Assembly (NCBI GenBank): GCA_026706325.1
Contig: JAPOYZ010000333.1
Span: 1 to 21,424, forward strand
From: Candidatus Aminicenantota bacterium
Lineage (GTDB): Bacteria; Acidobacteriota; UBA6911; RPQK01; JAJDTT01
DNA: 21,424 bases
Reading direction: 5' to 3'
Both the position numbers and the translations under genes were made by a program. The notes under the pieces were generated by a model, which worked only from the letters and a program-made list of their open reading frames with translations, was not told where the DNA came from and ran no database searches. Positions 7,261 through 15,368 of the stretch are shown in pieces. Positions within the stretch are counted from its first letter, which is position 1, and the number at the start of each line of letters is the position of its first letter.

Positions 7261-10200
7261 CTAATTCAGATACGCGAATTCACTCGACGCCATCAGAGCC
7301 TGGCAGAATCCCTGCCAAGACCGGAGGCGGCGTTCGCCGGGCTCTTCGACCCGGTCCCGCCAGCCCGCATCCATGCGGGCCACGAATTCCAGGGCGCGGC
7401 GCGACTCCTCCTGGTTGGGCAGGCGGCCCAACGCGCTCTCGTAGGCCACGCGGACCCGTCCGGTCTCGTCCAGGTCTTCCCTGGCCAGGAGTCCGGTGGC
7501 CATCCGCCGCGAGTTCTCCAGCACCAGAGAATCGTTCATCAGAAACAAGGCCTGCGGCGCCACCACGCTGGCGCCGCGGTCACCGTCCGTCACCGACGGA
7601 TCGGCGAAATCGAAAGCCCGCAGGAAATCGTACATGGAACTGCGCACCACCGGAAGATAGATCGACCTTCGATTCCAGTCGTAACGGGTTCCGGGCCGGA
7701 TATAACCCCGGCCGCTCTGTCCCAACAACGATCCCCCCGGCTTCAGGTCCAGGTTGGCGGAAACGGCCAGGATGGAGTCGCGAATCGCCTCGGCTTCCAA
7801 CTGGCGCCGGTTCATCCGCCAAAGCAGGCGATTCTCAGGATCCTTTCCCGACCCTTGGGCGGAATAACCGGTGCTCATCCGATAGGTGGCCGAATGCATG
7901 ATGAGACGATGCATCTGTTTCAGGGACCAATTCCCTTCCACGAATCGGATCGCCAGCCAGTTGAGCAAATCGGGGTGAGTGGGTGCGTCGCCCAGCCGGC
8001 CAAAGTTGTCGGTGGAGGCCACCAATCCCCGTCCCATGTGCCAGCGCCAGATCCGGTTGACCATGACGCGAGCCGCCAAAGGATTGTCGTCGCGGGTGAT
8101 CCAATTCGCCAGTTCCAGCCGTCCGCTGCTTGCCGGGTCCCGAAGCTGTTCCAGCGACTTGCGGCCCAGTCCCGGAAATCCTCGAGGCACCTTCTCTCCC
8201 AGGTCCCAATGGCTGCCGCGCAGATGGATGGCCAAGTCGTCGATCTGCTGGCCTTCGGTGATTCCCATGGCGCTGGGAAGGTCCGGTTTTCCTTCCTCCA
8301 ACTTCTTCCGCTCCGCTTCCAGGGCGTCCAGCTCCCGGAGAGCGGCGTCGGGAAAGTACTCCGTAGTCTTCTCGGGCGGCCGGAAGGGCCCCCACTTCTC
8401 GTAGAGGATCGCTCTCATGGCCTCCAGGGCCGGATCCTCCAGCTTGGTCTCTTCGGTCTCTTCGTCAGTTCGGACCGTGCTGAATTTTTTGGTGACGACT
8501 TCCTGCTCCCGCACCAGCGCCCGCCAAGCCTCCTCCGCCAGCCGGAACTGCTTCTGATAGTGGGAGGCCAGATCCGTCAGATCGGCCGCTTCGACATTCT
8601 CGAAGAGCTTGGCTGCCGGTGATTGCCACCCCTCCCGCGACCTCCCCTCGGCCTGGGCGTGCCAGGCATACAGCACCGAATAGGGCGCGCCGCGGCTCCG
8701 GCGGAGGCGGTCGATCCACTGGTACAGGAAGACGGGGTTCAGCTTGTCCCGATGGGCCACCTGGACCAGGGTCCTGGGGATCGGAGCCTCTTCCGGCAGC
8801 GGATTGGCGGTCAACAGCAGCTTTTCGAAATAGGGAAACCGCGTCTTGTGCTCCAGGCGGAGCGTGTTGGATCCGGCCTTCAGATCGAAGATGCCGGCTA
8901 CCATCCAACCACCCGCATCGGGTGAGGCAGTCCGGTTTTCGATGGCCTCGATTCCCCGCTTGACCAGGGTGCCGTTGATGTGGATATCGGCAGTGCCGGC
9001 GCCGGTTTCGGCCTCCAGAAACTCCAGCTGGTAGGGGCCGGCTGCAGGGATCTCGACGTCGTACTCAGCGAAATAGGTATCGGGAGGCGCGTCGGAACTC
9101 TCGGTCTTGGGGATATTCGTCTTCCCCTTCTTCAACTGCCGCTCGACGTTTCCCCGGTCCCAGTTCCCCGCCTCCCGTACAGTCAGGGATTCGGGATCGG
9201 GATTCCGTCCTTCGAACACGCTCTTGAGGCGGATCTTCTGATACCCGGCCAACTCCTGGGCGGCCAGCAGGTAGGCGCCCACCCGGGTGCGGCCCTCCTC
9301 GACCAGTTTCTTGTTCTCCCGCTTGGTCACCGCCTCGATGGCCTTGGTCTTGGCCTCGATCTTCTCCCGCTGCTGCTGCAAACGGAGGCGGTCGTCCGCG
9401 GGAGCCAGGACATGCTCATGCCACTCGGCCACCACGTCGTGGTGCTCCATGGTCTTGGAGCTCCTGAAGATTCCGGCCAGCGAGTAGTAGTCCCGAATGG
9501 AGACGGGATCGAACTTGTGGTCGTGGCAACGGGCGCAGCCCACGGTCAGCCCCAGGAACGCACGAAAGCTGGTGTCGAGCTGCTCGTCGATGATGTCCAT
9601 CCGCATCTTCACGGGATCGTCTTCCGCCAGCATCTTGGGACCCAGGGAGAGGAATCCGGTGGCCGTCCAGCGCTCCAGCGTGGTTTCCAGATCACCCGTA
9701 TCGGGCAAGAGGTCCCCGGCCAACTGTTCCCGCACGAACTGATCGTAGGGCTTGTCCCGGTTGAGGGCCTGGACCACGTAGTCCCGGTAGCGGAAGGCCG
9801 TCGTATACGCCATGTTCTCGTCGAGCCCGTTGGAATCGGCGTAGCGGGCCACGTCCAACCAGTGGCGGCCCCAACGCTCTCCGTAGCGGGGCGAGGACAG
9901 GAGACGTTCGATCAACCGGGAGTACGCTCCCGGCGAGCGGTCCTGGAGGAAATCCCGGATCTCCTCGATGGTGGGGGGGAGGCCGGTCAGGTCGAAGGTA
10001 GCCCGACGGATGAGGGTCCGCCGGTCGGCGACAGGGGCCGGAGTCAACCCTTCGGCTTCCAATCGAGCCAATATGTATCGGTCGATGGGAGACCGAACCC
10101 ATTTAACGTCCCGGACCTGCGGCAGGGACGGCTCCACCGGGGGTTCGAATGCCCAGAAGCCTTCCGTCTCGGAGGCCTTCTGGTCTGCATTGGGAGCCAT

Positions 10201-10578
10201 CCCCCAAGGGGCGCCCATCCGCACCCAATCGGCGAGCAGGGCGATTTCCTCATCCGGAAGCCGGCCCGCAAGGGGCATGCGCAGCTTCTCGTCTTGGTGG
10301 GTGACGGCGCGAATCAGCAAGCTCGACTCGGGGTCGCCGGCGACGACGGGAGAGCCTCGGCTACCTCCGCTACGGAAACCCTCTTCCTGGTCCAGGATCA
10401 ATCCGCCCATGACCGGCTGGCTGGCGCTGGAGTGACAGGCGTAGCAGTGCTCGGCCAGGAGAGGCCGGATCTTCTTCTCGAAAAACTCGCCGCCATCCGC
10501 CGAACCGGCGCTGAGAGGCTGGGAAAGCAGCACCACAATCAGCCACGGCGCCGGAAATCTCCGGTTTCCCAAATCCAT
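7261..10578 (-). CDS. PSD1 protein: planctomycete cytochrome c, DUF1549 and DUF1553 domains
   Basis: 1105 residues, first gene of the operon, with a GGGGAGGA site five bases before the ATG. A Sec signal covers about residues 1-27. Planctomycete cytochrome c domain: heme motif CYACH (45-49) and the usual GDPESSLL and MP segments (to about 125). DUF1549: about 155-370, with RYGERWGRHWLDVARYADSNG and a second CxxCH, CARCH (348-352), followed by DHKFDP. Around 460-595 there is an inserted beta-rich domain (FAEYDVEIPAAGPYQLEF ... DIHINGTLVKRG ... NTLRLEH) resembling a carbohydrate-binding or PA14-like module. DUF1553: about 810-1080, with NPLAARVMVNRIWRWHMGRGLV and HPDLLNWLA. Two charged coiled-coil-like stretches lie near 395-430 and 745-765. 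The family probably performs periplasmic redox chemistry with DUF1501; the substrate is unknown. Confidence 0.92.
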   Translation of the reverse strand: MDLGNRRFPAPWLIVVLLSQPLSAGSADGGEFFEKKIRPLLAEHCYACHSSASQPVMGGLILDQEEGFRSGGSRGSPVVAGDPESSLLIRAVTHQDEKLRMPLAGRLPDEEIALLADWVRMGAPWGMAPNADQKASETEGFWAFEPPVEPSLPQVRDVKWVRSPIDRYILARLEAEGLTPAPVADRRTLIRRATFDLTGLPPTIEEIRDFLQDRSPGAYSRLIERLLSSPRYGERWGRHWLDVARYADSNGLDENMAYTTAFRYRDYVVQALNRDKPYDQFVREQLAGDLLPDTGDLETTLERWTATGFLSLGPKMLAEDDPVKMRMDIIDEQLDTSFRAFLGLTVGCARCHDHKFDPVSIRDYYSLAGIFRSSKTMEHHDVVAEWHEHVLAPADDRLRLQQQREKIEAKTKAIEAVTKRENKKLVEEGRTRVGAYLLAAQELAGYQKIRLKSVFEGRNPDPESLTVREAGNWDRGNVERQLKKGKTNIPKTESSDAPPDTYFAEYDVEIPAAGPYQLEFLEAETGAGTADIHINGTLVKRGIEAIENRTASPDAGGWMVAGIFDLKAGSNTLRLEHKTRFPYFEKLLLTANPLPEEAPIPRTLVQVAHRDKLNPVFLYQWIDRLRRSRGAPYSVLYAWHAQAEGRSREGWQSPAAKLFENVEAADLTDLASHYQKQFRLAEEAWRALVREQEVVTKKFSTVRTDEETEETKLEDPALEAMRAILYEKWGPFRPPEKTTEYFPDAALRELDALEAERKKLEEGKPDLPSAMGITEGQQIDDLAIHLRGSHWDLGEKVPRGFPGLGRKSLEQLRDPASSGRLELANWITRDDNPLAARVMVNRIWRWHMGRGLVASTDNFGRLGDAPTHPDLLNWLAIRFVEGNWSLKQMHRLIMHSATYRMSTGYSAQGSGKDPENRLLWRMNRRQLEAEAIRDSILAVSANLDLKPGGSLLGQSGRGYIRPGTRYDWNRRSIYLPVVRSSMYDFLRAFDFADPSVTDGDRGASVVAPQALFLMNDSLVLENSRRMATGLLAREDLDETGRVRVAYESALGRLPNQEESRRALEFVARMDAGWRDRVEEPGERRLRSWQGFCQALMASSEFAYLN

Positions 10579-10671
10579 CGAGTCCTCCCCGGACGTGCGG
10601 GTCTAAGCCACTCGATTTTAACATTGAGAGTCTGCGAAATTCAGCCAGCAGGCCGAGTGAGGACGACATTA

Positions 10672-10694
10672 GGAGGGGCGACATTCCTGTCGCC
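10672..10694 (-). repeat. REP-like palindrome, inverted orientation
   Basis: On the + strand GGCGAC (10677-10682), ATTCCT, GTCGCC (10689-10694), preceded by GGAG at 10672-10675. Read on the - strand this is GGCGAC, AGGAAT, GTCGCC, C, CTCC, the same as the plus-oriented copies, so the unit is inserted in the opposite direction. A T run (TGTTTTT) follows on the + strand, but no + gene lies upstream that would need a terminator. Confidence 0.7.
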
Positions 10695-10748
10695 TGTTTT
10701 TCTTGCCGGAAAGTGTAGAGAGGGCTTCCGTCCCCCTATTCCCCTAAT

Positions 10749-10794
10749 CGGCGGTAGGAAAACCACCGTGCGGCGACAGGAAAGTCGCCGCTCC
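10749..10794 (+). repeat. Two tandem REP-like palindromes
   Basis: Unit 1: CGGCGGT (10749-10755), AGGAAA, ACCACCG (10762-10768), with one G-T wobble in the stem. Unit 2: CGGCGAC (10771-10777), AGGAAA, GTCGCCG (10784-10790), followed by CTCC. The loops are identical while the inner arm bases differ on both sides, so stem pairing is kept while the sequence changes. They lie upstream of the ABC transporter gene, on the 5' side of both flanking genes. Confidence 0.75.
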
Positions 10795-10881
10795 GACCCC
10801 CTTCTGGAAAAGCTTGCTCGAATCGGGTAAGAATGAGGCCGCTTCCCGGGGACGTGCGCCGTCCCCTCCTCCGGACTCTCT

Positions 10882-12648
10882 ATGCGATCACGAAAGAGCA
10901 GGAAGAAGCCTTCTCTCGCCACCGTCCGCTACGCCTTCCGGAAGATCATCTGGCCGCGCCGCAAGCTGCTCCTGCTGGGTCTGGCCCTGATCCTGCTGAA
11001 CCGGCTGTCGGGTCTCGCCCTGCCCGCCGCCAGCAAGTTTCTCGTCGACGACGTGATCGGCAAAGGGGACGTCGAGTTGCTCCGTCTGCTGCTGGCCGGC
11101 GTGACGGTGGCCATCGCGGTTCAGCCCTTCAGCGCCTTCTTCCTCACCAAGCTCCTGAGCGTGGAGGCGCAGCACCTGATTTCCCTGCTCCGGGCGCAGG
11201 TCCAGCGCCACATCATCAATCTCCCCATCCGGTTCTTCGACAACACCAAGTCGGGCGAGCTGGTTTCCCGGATCATGACCGATGTGGAGGGCGTCCGGAA
11301 CCTGGTCGGCACGGGACTCGTCCACCTCTTCGGCGGAGTCCTGACCGCCATCGGCTCCCTCTTCTTCCTCTTCTTCCTCTTCAGGATCAGCGTCCTGATG
11401 ACGCTTTACACCCTGGTCCCCCTCACCATACTGGGACTGATCTCGCTGAAGGCCTTCGGCTACATCCGGCCCATCTTCCGCGAGCGGGGCAAGATCAACG
11501 CCGACGTCACCGGCCGGCTCGCCGAATCCCTGGGCGGCATCCGGGTCATCAAGGGGTTCAGCGCCGAGCGCCAGGAGATCCGCGTTTTCGAAAAGGGGGT
11601 GGCGAGGATTTTCAAAAACGTCAGGAAGTCCCTCACCGCCACCAGCCTGGTCACCAGCGCGTCGACGCTGCTTCTGGGACTGGCCAGCGTGGGGATCATG
11701 GGCCTGGGGAGTTCCATGATTTTGGAGGGCGAGATGACGGTGGGAGATTTTGTCTCCTTCACGCTCTTCCTGGGATTCCTCATCGCACCCATCGTCCAGA
11801 TGGGCAACATCGGCAGCCAGATCACCGAGGCCTTCGCCGGTCTCGACCGGAGCGAAGAGATCCTGACGACGGCCCGGGAAGACGACGACCCGGGCCGGAC
11901 CGTGGTGCTGGACGACGTGGAAGGCCATGTCGTCTTCCAAGACGTGACCTTCTCCTACGAGCCGGGAAACCCGGTGTTGAAGGAAGTGAGCTTCGACGCT
12001 CCCGCCGGGAGCGTGACGGCGTTGGTGGGGAGCTCCGGATCGGGGAAAACCACGCTGGCCGGCTTGGCGGCCTCCTTTTTGAAGCCGGACCAGGGCCGGG
12101 TCCTGGTCGACGGCCGCGACCTGTCCACGGTGACCCTGCAATCGTACCGGTCCCGGCTGGGGGTCGTGCTTCAGGACGACTTCCTGTACGAGGGGACCAT
12201 CCGCGAGAACATCCTCTTCGGCCGGCCCCGGGCCAGCGAAGAGGAGCTGCTGGAAGCGGTGCGGGCCTCCCATGTCAAGGAGTTCACCGACCAATTCGAC
12301 CAGGGACTCGAGACCCTCATCGGAGAGCGGGGCGTGAAGCTCTCGGGAGGCCAGCGCCAGCGGGTCTCCATCGCCCGGGCCCTCTTGGCCGATCCCAGGA
12401 TTCTGATCCTGGACGAGGCCACCTCCAACCTGGACACCGAAAGCGAACTCTACATCCAACAGAGCCTGGCCGGGCTGTTGCGGGGACGCACCACCTTCGT
12501 CATCGCCCATCGTCTCAGCACCATTCGCCAAGCACACCAGATCCTGGTAGTGGAGGCGGGCGAGATCGTGGAACGGGGCGGCCACGAGGAGTTGATCCGG
12601 CAGCAGGGCCGCTATTTCCAGCTTTACACTTACCAGGCACGCATCTGA
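10882..12648 (+). CDS. ABC exporter half-transporter (MsbA/type IV exporter family)
   Basis: 588 residues: an N-terminal membrane domain (about 25-320, six predicted helices including LLLGLALILLNRL, IGSLFFLFFLFRI and LLLGLASVGIMGL) fused to a C-terminal ATPase (about 345-588). All ATPase motifs are intact: Walker A GSSGSGKTT (383-391), Q-loop Gln431, signature LSGGQ (487-491), Walker B ILILDE (507-512), and switch His543 in AHRLST. The coupling-helix segments NLPIRFFDNTKSGEL and GRLAESLGGIRVIKGF are typical of MsbA/LmrA-like exporters. It should act as a homodimer exporting a lipid, drug or peptide; the substrate cannot be read. The ribosome site before the ATG is weak. It is followed after 101 bases by two MFS genes. 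Confidence 0.92.
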   Translation: MRSRKSRKKPSLATVRYAFRKIIWPRRKLLLLGLALILLNRLSGLALPAASKFLVDDVIGKGDVELLRLLLAGVTVAIAVQPFSAFFLTKLLSVEAQHLISLLRAQVQRHIINLPIRFFDNTKSGELVSRIMTDVEGVRNLVGTGLVHLFGGVLTAIGSLFFLFFLFRISVLMTLYTLVPLTILGLISLKAFGYIRPIFRERGKINADVTGRLAESLGGIRVIKGFSAERQEIRVFEKGVARIFKNVRKSLTATSLVTSASTLLLGLASVGIMGLGSSMILEGEMTVGDFVSFTLFLGFLIAPIVQMGNIGSQITEAFAGLDRSEEILTTAREDDDPGRTVVLDDVEGHVVFQDVTFSYEPGNPVLKEVSFDAPAGSVTALVGSSGSGKTTLAGLAASFLKPDQGRVLVDGRDLSTVTLQSYRSRLGVVLQDDFLYEGTIRENILFGRPRASEEELLEAVRASHVKEFTDQFDQGLETLIGERGVKLSGGQRQRVSIARALLADPRILILDEATSNLDTESELYIQQSLAGLLRGRTTFVIAHRLSTIRQAHQILVVEAGEIVERGGHEELIRQQGRYFQLYTYQARI

Positions 12649-12749
12649 TGGGTACCATTAGCGTCCATGCCTGCAATAGCGGCGCTGACAGGCGCCCTCA
12701 TGGCCGTACCGGGATTCCTGTTTTTCGACTCGGTGTCGTGAGCTGAGCG

Positions 12750-13997
12750 ATGCAGTCAGGCGACGCCAGAGCAGGCACTCCGCGACTCGGTCTGGTGTTC
12801 GGCATCGCGCTGTCCAACTACCTTTCCCACGCGCTCATCCGCTACAGCACGCCGTTGTATTTCAGCGCCCTCGAATATCCCAAGGACGCCTACGAAACCT
12901 TCAGCTTCTATTGGCTGGTCGCCTTCATCGCAGGCTCCACCCTCTCCGGTCTGCTGGCGTCCCGGGTCGACGAGCGCGACGTCTGGTCCAGCGGCGTCGC
13001 CGGGTTTGCCGGGCTGGGTCTGCTGCTGATCTTTATTCCGGGCTACTGGGTGGTCGCCTTTGCGGGACTGCTGTACGGGATCACGGCCGCCGCACAATGG
13101 GTCGGGGCCATGGCCTTCGTGCAGACCGCGGCTCCGGGCAAGCGGGGATGGGCCAACGCCCTGCTGATGATCGCGCTCGGCGGCGGCAGCTTCGTGGGAG
13201 CCCAATTGGGCGCGGCCATTCTGAACTGGACATCGAGCGGGGATCCCTCCCCCGGCGACTTCTTTCCCCTGCTCTGGTTTCACACGGCCCTGTGCGTTGC
13301 AGGCGCCCTGCTGATCCGGACCGTGGCGAGACACGCGGGGCAGGTTCGGCGGCAGCTCGTGGAGGAAGACTGGAAAACCAACTTCTCGCTGTTGCGCATG
13401 CCCCGGTACCTGGCCATGGTCATCCCTCTGAGCCTCATGGGCGGACCCGTATTCCAGACCGTCAACATCTACCTGCCGTACCGGGCCGAAGCCGAGGAAA
13501 TCGCGCTGAAGGTGGGCGCCGTGGACCAGGGCTGGTCCACGCTCCTCACCGCCGGCTACGGCATGCAGTTCCTGGGCGGGCTTTTCATCATCCTCATCGC
13601 CGGGAAGAAGGCCGGCGCCCTCATGGCCGCGGCGGTTCTGGGAGCCTATGCCGCCAGCAGTCTGGGCATCGGGCTGTCCCCCAACGTCTACGGGGTGGTG
13701 TTGTTCACCGCACTGTTCGAGTTCCTGAGGCAACTCATGCGCTGGTCTCAGACCGGCTACATCACCGAGCACATGCCCATCGAGTTGCGAGGTCCCGCCA
13801 TCGGGTTCTCCACCACTCTGAGCGGGCTCGCCTCCACTCTGTTCGCCACGGTGATGAGGAACCTGCAGTCGCCGGACAGTCCTGATTTTTCCTCGTCCCT
13901 TCCCTTCTACGTGGGAGGGTGCATCGGACTGACCGGCGCCGTGTTGTTGTTGATTGCTCACTATTCGATCCTGAAGCCGAAGGAGAACCATCGCTGA
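12750..13997 (+). CDS. MFS permease
   Basis: 415 residues, nearly all hydrophobic helices. The first starts at LGLVFGIALSNYLSHALIRYSTPLYF, followed by FSFYWLVAFIAGSTLSGLLASRVDERD, in which the loop between helices 2 and 3 carries the basic/acidic residues common in MFS (here SRVDERD). Later helices include WVVAFAGLLYGITAAAQWVGAM and LGGLFIILIAGKKAGALMAAAVLGAYAA. Twelve segments are likely. The subfamily and substrate are not recognisable by eye. The ATG at 12750 has only a weak ribosome site, so a slightly later start is possible. It ends by overlapping the next gene (ATGTCC starts at 13997, within the TGA), so the two permeases are translationally coupled. Confidence 0.85.
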   Translation: MQSGDARAGTPRLGLVFGIALSNYLSHALIRYSTPLYFSALEYPKDAYETFSFYWLVAFIAGSTLSGLLASRVDERDVWSSGVAGFAGLGLLLIFIPGYWVVAFAGLLYGITAAAQWVGAMAFVQTAAPGKRGWANALLMIALGGGSFVGAQLGAAILNWTSSGDPSPGDFFPLLWFHTALCVAGALLIRTVARHAGQVRRQLVEEDWKTNFSLLRMPRYLAMVIPLSLMGGPVFQTVNIYLPYRAEAEEIALKVGAVDQGWSTLLTAGYGMQFLGGLFIILIAGKKAGALMAAAVLGAYAASSLGIGLSPNVYGVVLFTALFEFLRQLMRWSQTGYITEHMPIELRGPAIGFSTTLSGLASTLFATVMRNLQSPDSPDFSSSLPFYVGGCIGLTGAVLLLIAHYSILKPKENHR

Positions 13998-15286
13998 TGT
14001 CCATGGCCGACAGCCGCTGGCAACGTATCGCAACCTTATGCGGCCTCTACGCCGCCCAGGGGCTCCCCTGGGGGTTCATGACCATCGCCTTGATCTCGTA
14101 CCTGACCGCCAAAGGAGTCAACGAGACTCAAGCCGGTGAACTGGCCGCCATTGTTCTGGTCCCCTGGACCTTCAAGCTGATTTGGGCGCCCCTGATCGAC
14201 ACCGTGACCATCCGCTCCATGGGCCGGCGGCGGCCCTGGATCATCGGAGCGGAACTGATGATGGCGGTCACCCTGCTGGGACTCCTGCTCATGGGAAACC
14301 TGGAGGGCGATCTCCAGTTCCTGGGATGGATGTTCTTTCTGCACAACTGCTTCGCCTCGCTGCAGGACGTCTCCACCGACGCCCTGGCCGTGGACATCCT
14401 GCCCCGGAACGAATACGGACAGGTCAACGGCTTGATGTGGGGCTCCAAGCTGGTCGGCAAAGGGATCGGCGCCGGTCTCATGGCGGTGGTGATGAACCTC
14501 TGGGGGATCCCGTCGGCGGTCCTGGTGCAGTTCGCTTTCATGGTACTCGTCATGCTGCTCCCCCTGCTCCTGCTGGAGAGATCCGGGGAGAAGCGGTTTC
14601 CCTGGAGCCGGGGCCGGGCATCCGACGAGGTGAAGTCCCCCAGCGTCCGCAGTCCCTGGGAGGTGCTACGGGACATGCGTTACGGGTTCGCGCTGAGCTC
14701 CATGTACATCTTCGCCATCTTCGCCGTCATCAAGACCGTCGGCTTTGGCGTGACGGAGATCGTTTCCAAGGCCCTCTACACGCAACAGTTGGGATGGAGC
14801 TTCGTGGATGTCTCCCTGGTCTCGTCCTACGCTGTGGTTCCCGAGTTCCTGGGAGCCATCGGTGCCGGGTTCCTGGCCGACCGCTTTGGCCGCCGCCGCG
14901 TCATGGGTGTCAGCTTGGGAGCCTCGGCCCTGCTGGCTTTGCTCTTCGGGGCCCTGCCCGGACTCTGGTCCGACTCGTGGTTCACGATCCTCTACCTGAT
15001 TGCAGCGCCGGCGCTTTGGGCGGTGGTCGGCGTCAGTTTCCTTTCGTTCTCCATGCGGATCACCTGGACCCGTTCCGCAGCCACCATCTTCACCACCTAC
15101 ATGACCCTCTCCAACGTGGGTCACGTCATCGGGAACTGGATAGCCGGACCGGTCCGCGAGGTCTTTTCCTACGAGCACTCGTTCCTGGTATCGGGTCTGA
15201 TGATCATCGTGCCCATCCTGCTGCTACCGCTGGTTCGTCCCGCCCAGGTCGACCGGGCCCGGAAGCTGGACGAGGCGATGGCGTAG
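13997..15286 (+). CDS. MFS permease of the AmpG/PAT-like group
   Basis: 430 residues with start ATG at 13997, overlapping the upstream stop by one base. The N-terminus YAAQGLPWGFMTIALISYLTAKG matches the conserved Q-G-L-P motif of AmpG (muropeptide permease) and eukaryotic acetyl-CoA transporter (SLC33) relatives, and VPWTFKLIWAPLIDTV follows as expected. Loop 2-3 has the basic RSMGRRRPWI. A cytoplasmic loop around 195-220 (SGEKRFPWSRGRASDEVKSPS) separates the two halves. The second half contains VSLVSSYAVVPEFLGAIGAGFLADRFGRRRVMG. If AmpG-like, it would import GlcNAc-anhydroMurNAc peptides from cell-wall turnover; this is a family-level inference. It is the last gene of the ABC-MFS-MFS operon. 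Confidence 0.87.
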   Translation: MSMADSRWQRIATLCGLYAAQGLPWGFMTIALISYLTAKGVNETQAGELAAIVLVPWTFKLIWAPLIDTVTIRSMGRRRPWIIGAELMMAVTLLGLLLMGNLEGDLQFLGWMFFLHNCFASLQDVSTDALAVDILPRNEYGQVNGLMWGSKLVGKGIGAGLMAVVMNLWGIPSAVLVQFAFMVLVMLLPLLLLERSGEKRFPWSRGRASDEVKSPSVRSPWEVLRDMRYGFALSSMYIFAIFAVIKTVGFGVTEIVSKALYTQQLGWSFVDVSLVSSYAVVPEFLGAIGAGFLADRFGRRRVMGVSLGASALLALLFGALPGLWSDSWFTILYLIAAPALWAVVGVSFLSFSMRITWTRSAATIFTTYMTLSNVGHVIGNWIAGPVREVFSYEHSFLVSGLMIIVPILLLPLVRPAQVDRARKLDEAMA

Positions 15287-15315
15287 ACTGGAGTCTGAGA
15301 ACTTTGACAATCGTC

Positions 15316-15335
15316 CAAGTCGGATGGGAGACTTG
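15316..15335. promoter_or_regulatory. Probable operator of the RHH/PIN module
   Basis: CAAGTC (15316-15321) and GACTTG (15330-15335) are perfect reverse complements around an eight-base spacer. They lie 33 bases before the antitoxin ATG, and a TTGACA -35-like box is at 15304-15309. A second small palindrome, AGACT-GG-AGTCT, is at 15285-15296 at the end of the upstream gene, and a GAGTC/GACTC pair flanks the block (15291-15295 and 15341-15345). Ribbon-helix-helix antitoxins bind short paired half-sites like these. No clear -10 box is seen. Confidence 0.5.
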
Positions 15336-15368
15336 AGTAAGACTCGGTAACACACAGCTAGAGGCAAT

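Larger units (their letters stand above)
10579..10881. other. Divergent intergenic region with palindromic repeats
   Basis: This 303-base region separates the PSD1 operon (-) from the ABC transporter operon (+). It holds three palindrome units (10672-10694, 10749-10768 and 10771-10794). A short G-rich pair, CGGGGACG near 10848 and CGTCCCC near 10859, also occurs. No convincing paired promoter boxes or operator were found for either operon, although both promoters must lie here. No small gene is supported. Confidence 0.5.

Noticed and set aside
10677..10701. Hairpin followed by TGTTTTT as an intrinsic terminator
   Set aside because: No + strand gene ends upstream; the flanking genes are divergent. 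It matches the palindrome family in inverted orientation, so the T run is probably coincidental.
8980..10830. A 616-codon open frame on the + strand opposite the PSD1 gene
   Set aside because: It is antisense to a complete protein with recognisable domains, its translation has no domain pattern and is rich in Gly/Val/Leu/Gln as expected for a mirror frame in GC-rich DNA, and it runs through the palindromic repeats.
10888..12585. A 565-codon open frame on the - strand opposite the ABC transporter
   Set aside because: The + strand frame has all ABC motifs; the antisense product is low-complexity, rich in Gln, Glu, Asp and Gly, with no fold pattern.
12681..12725. Stem GGCGC/GCGCC and a T run after the ABC transporter as a terminator
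   Set aside because: The T run is more than 20 bases beyond the stem, and the downstream MFS genes appear to belong to the same operon.
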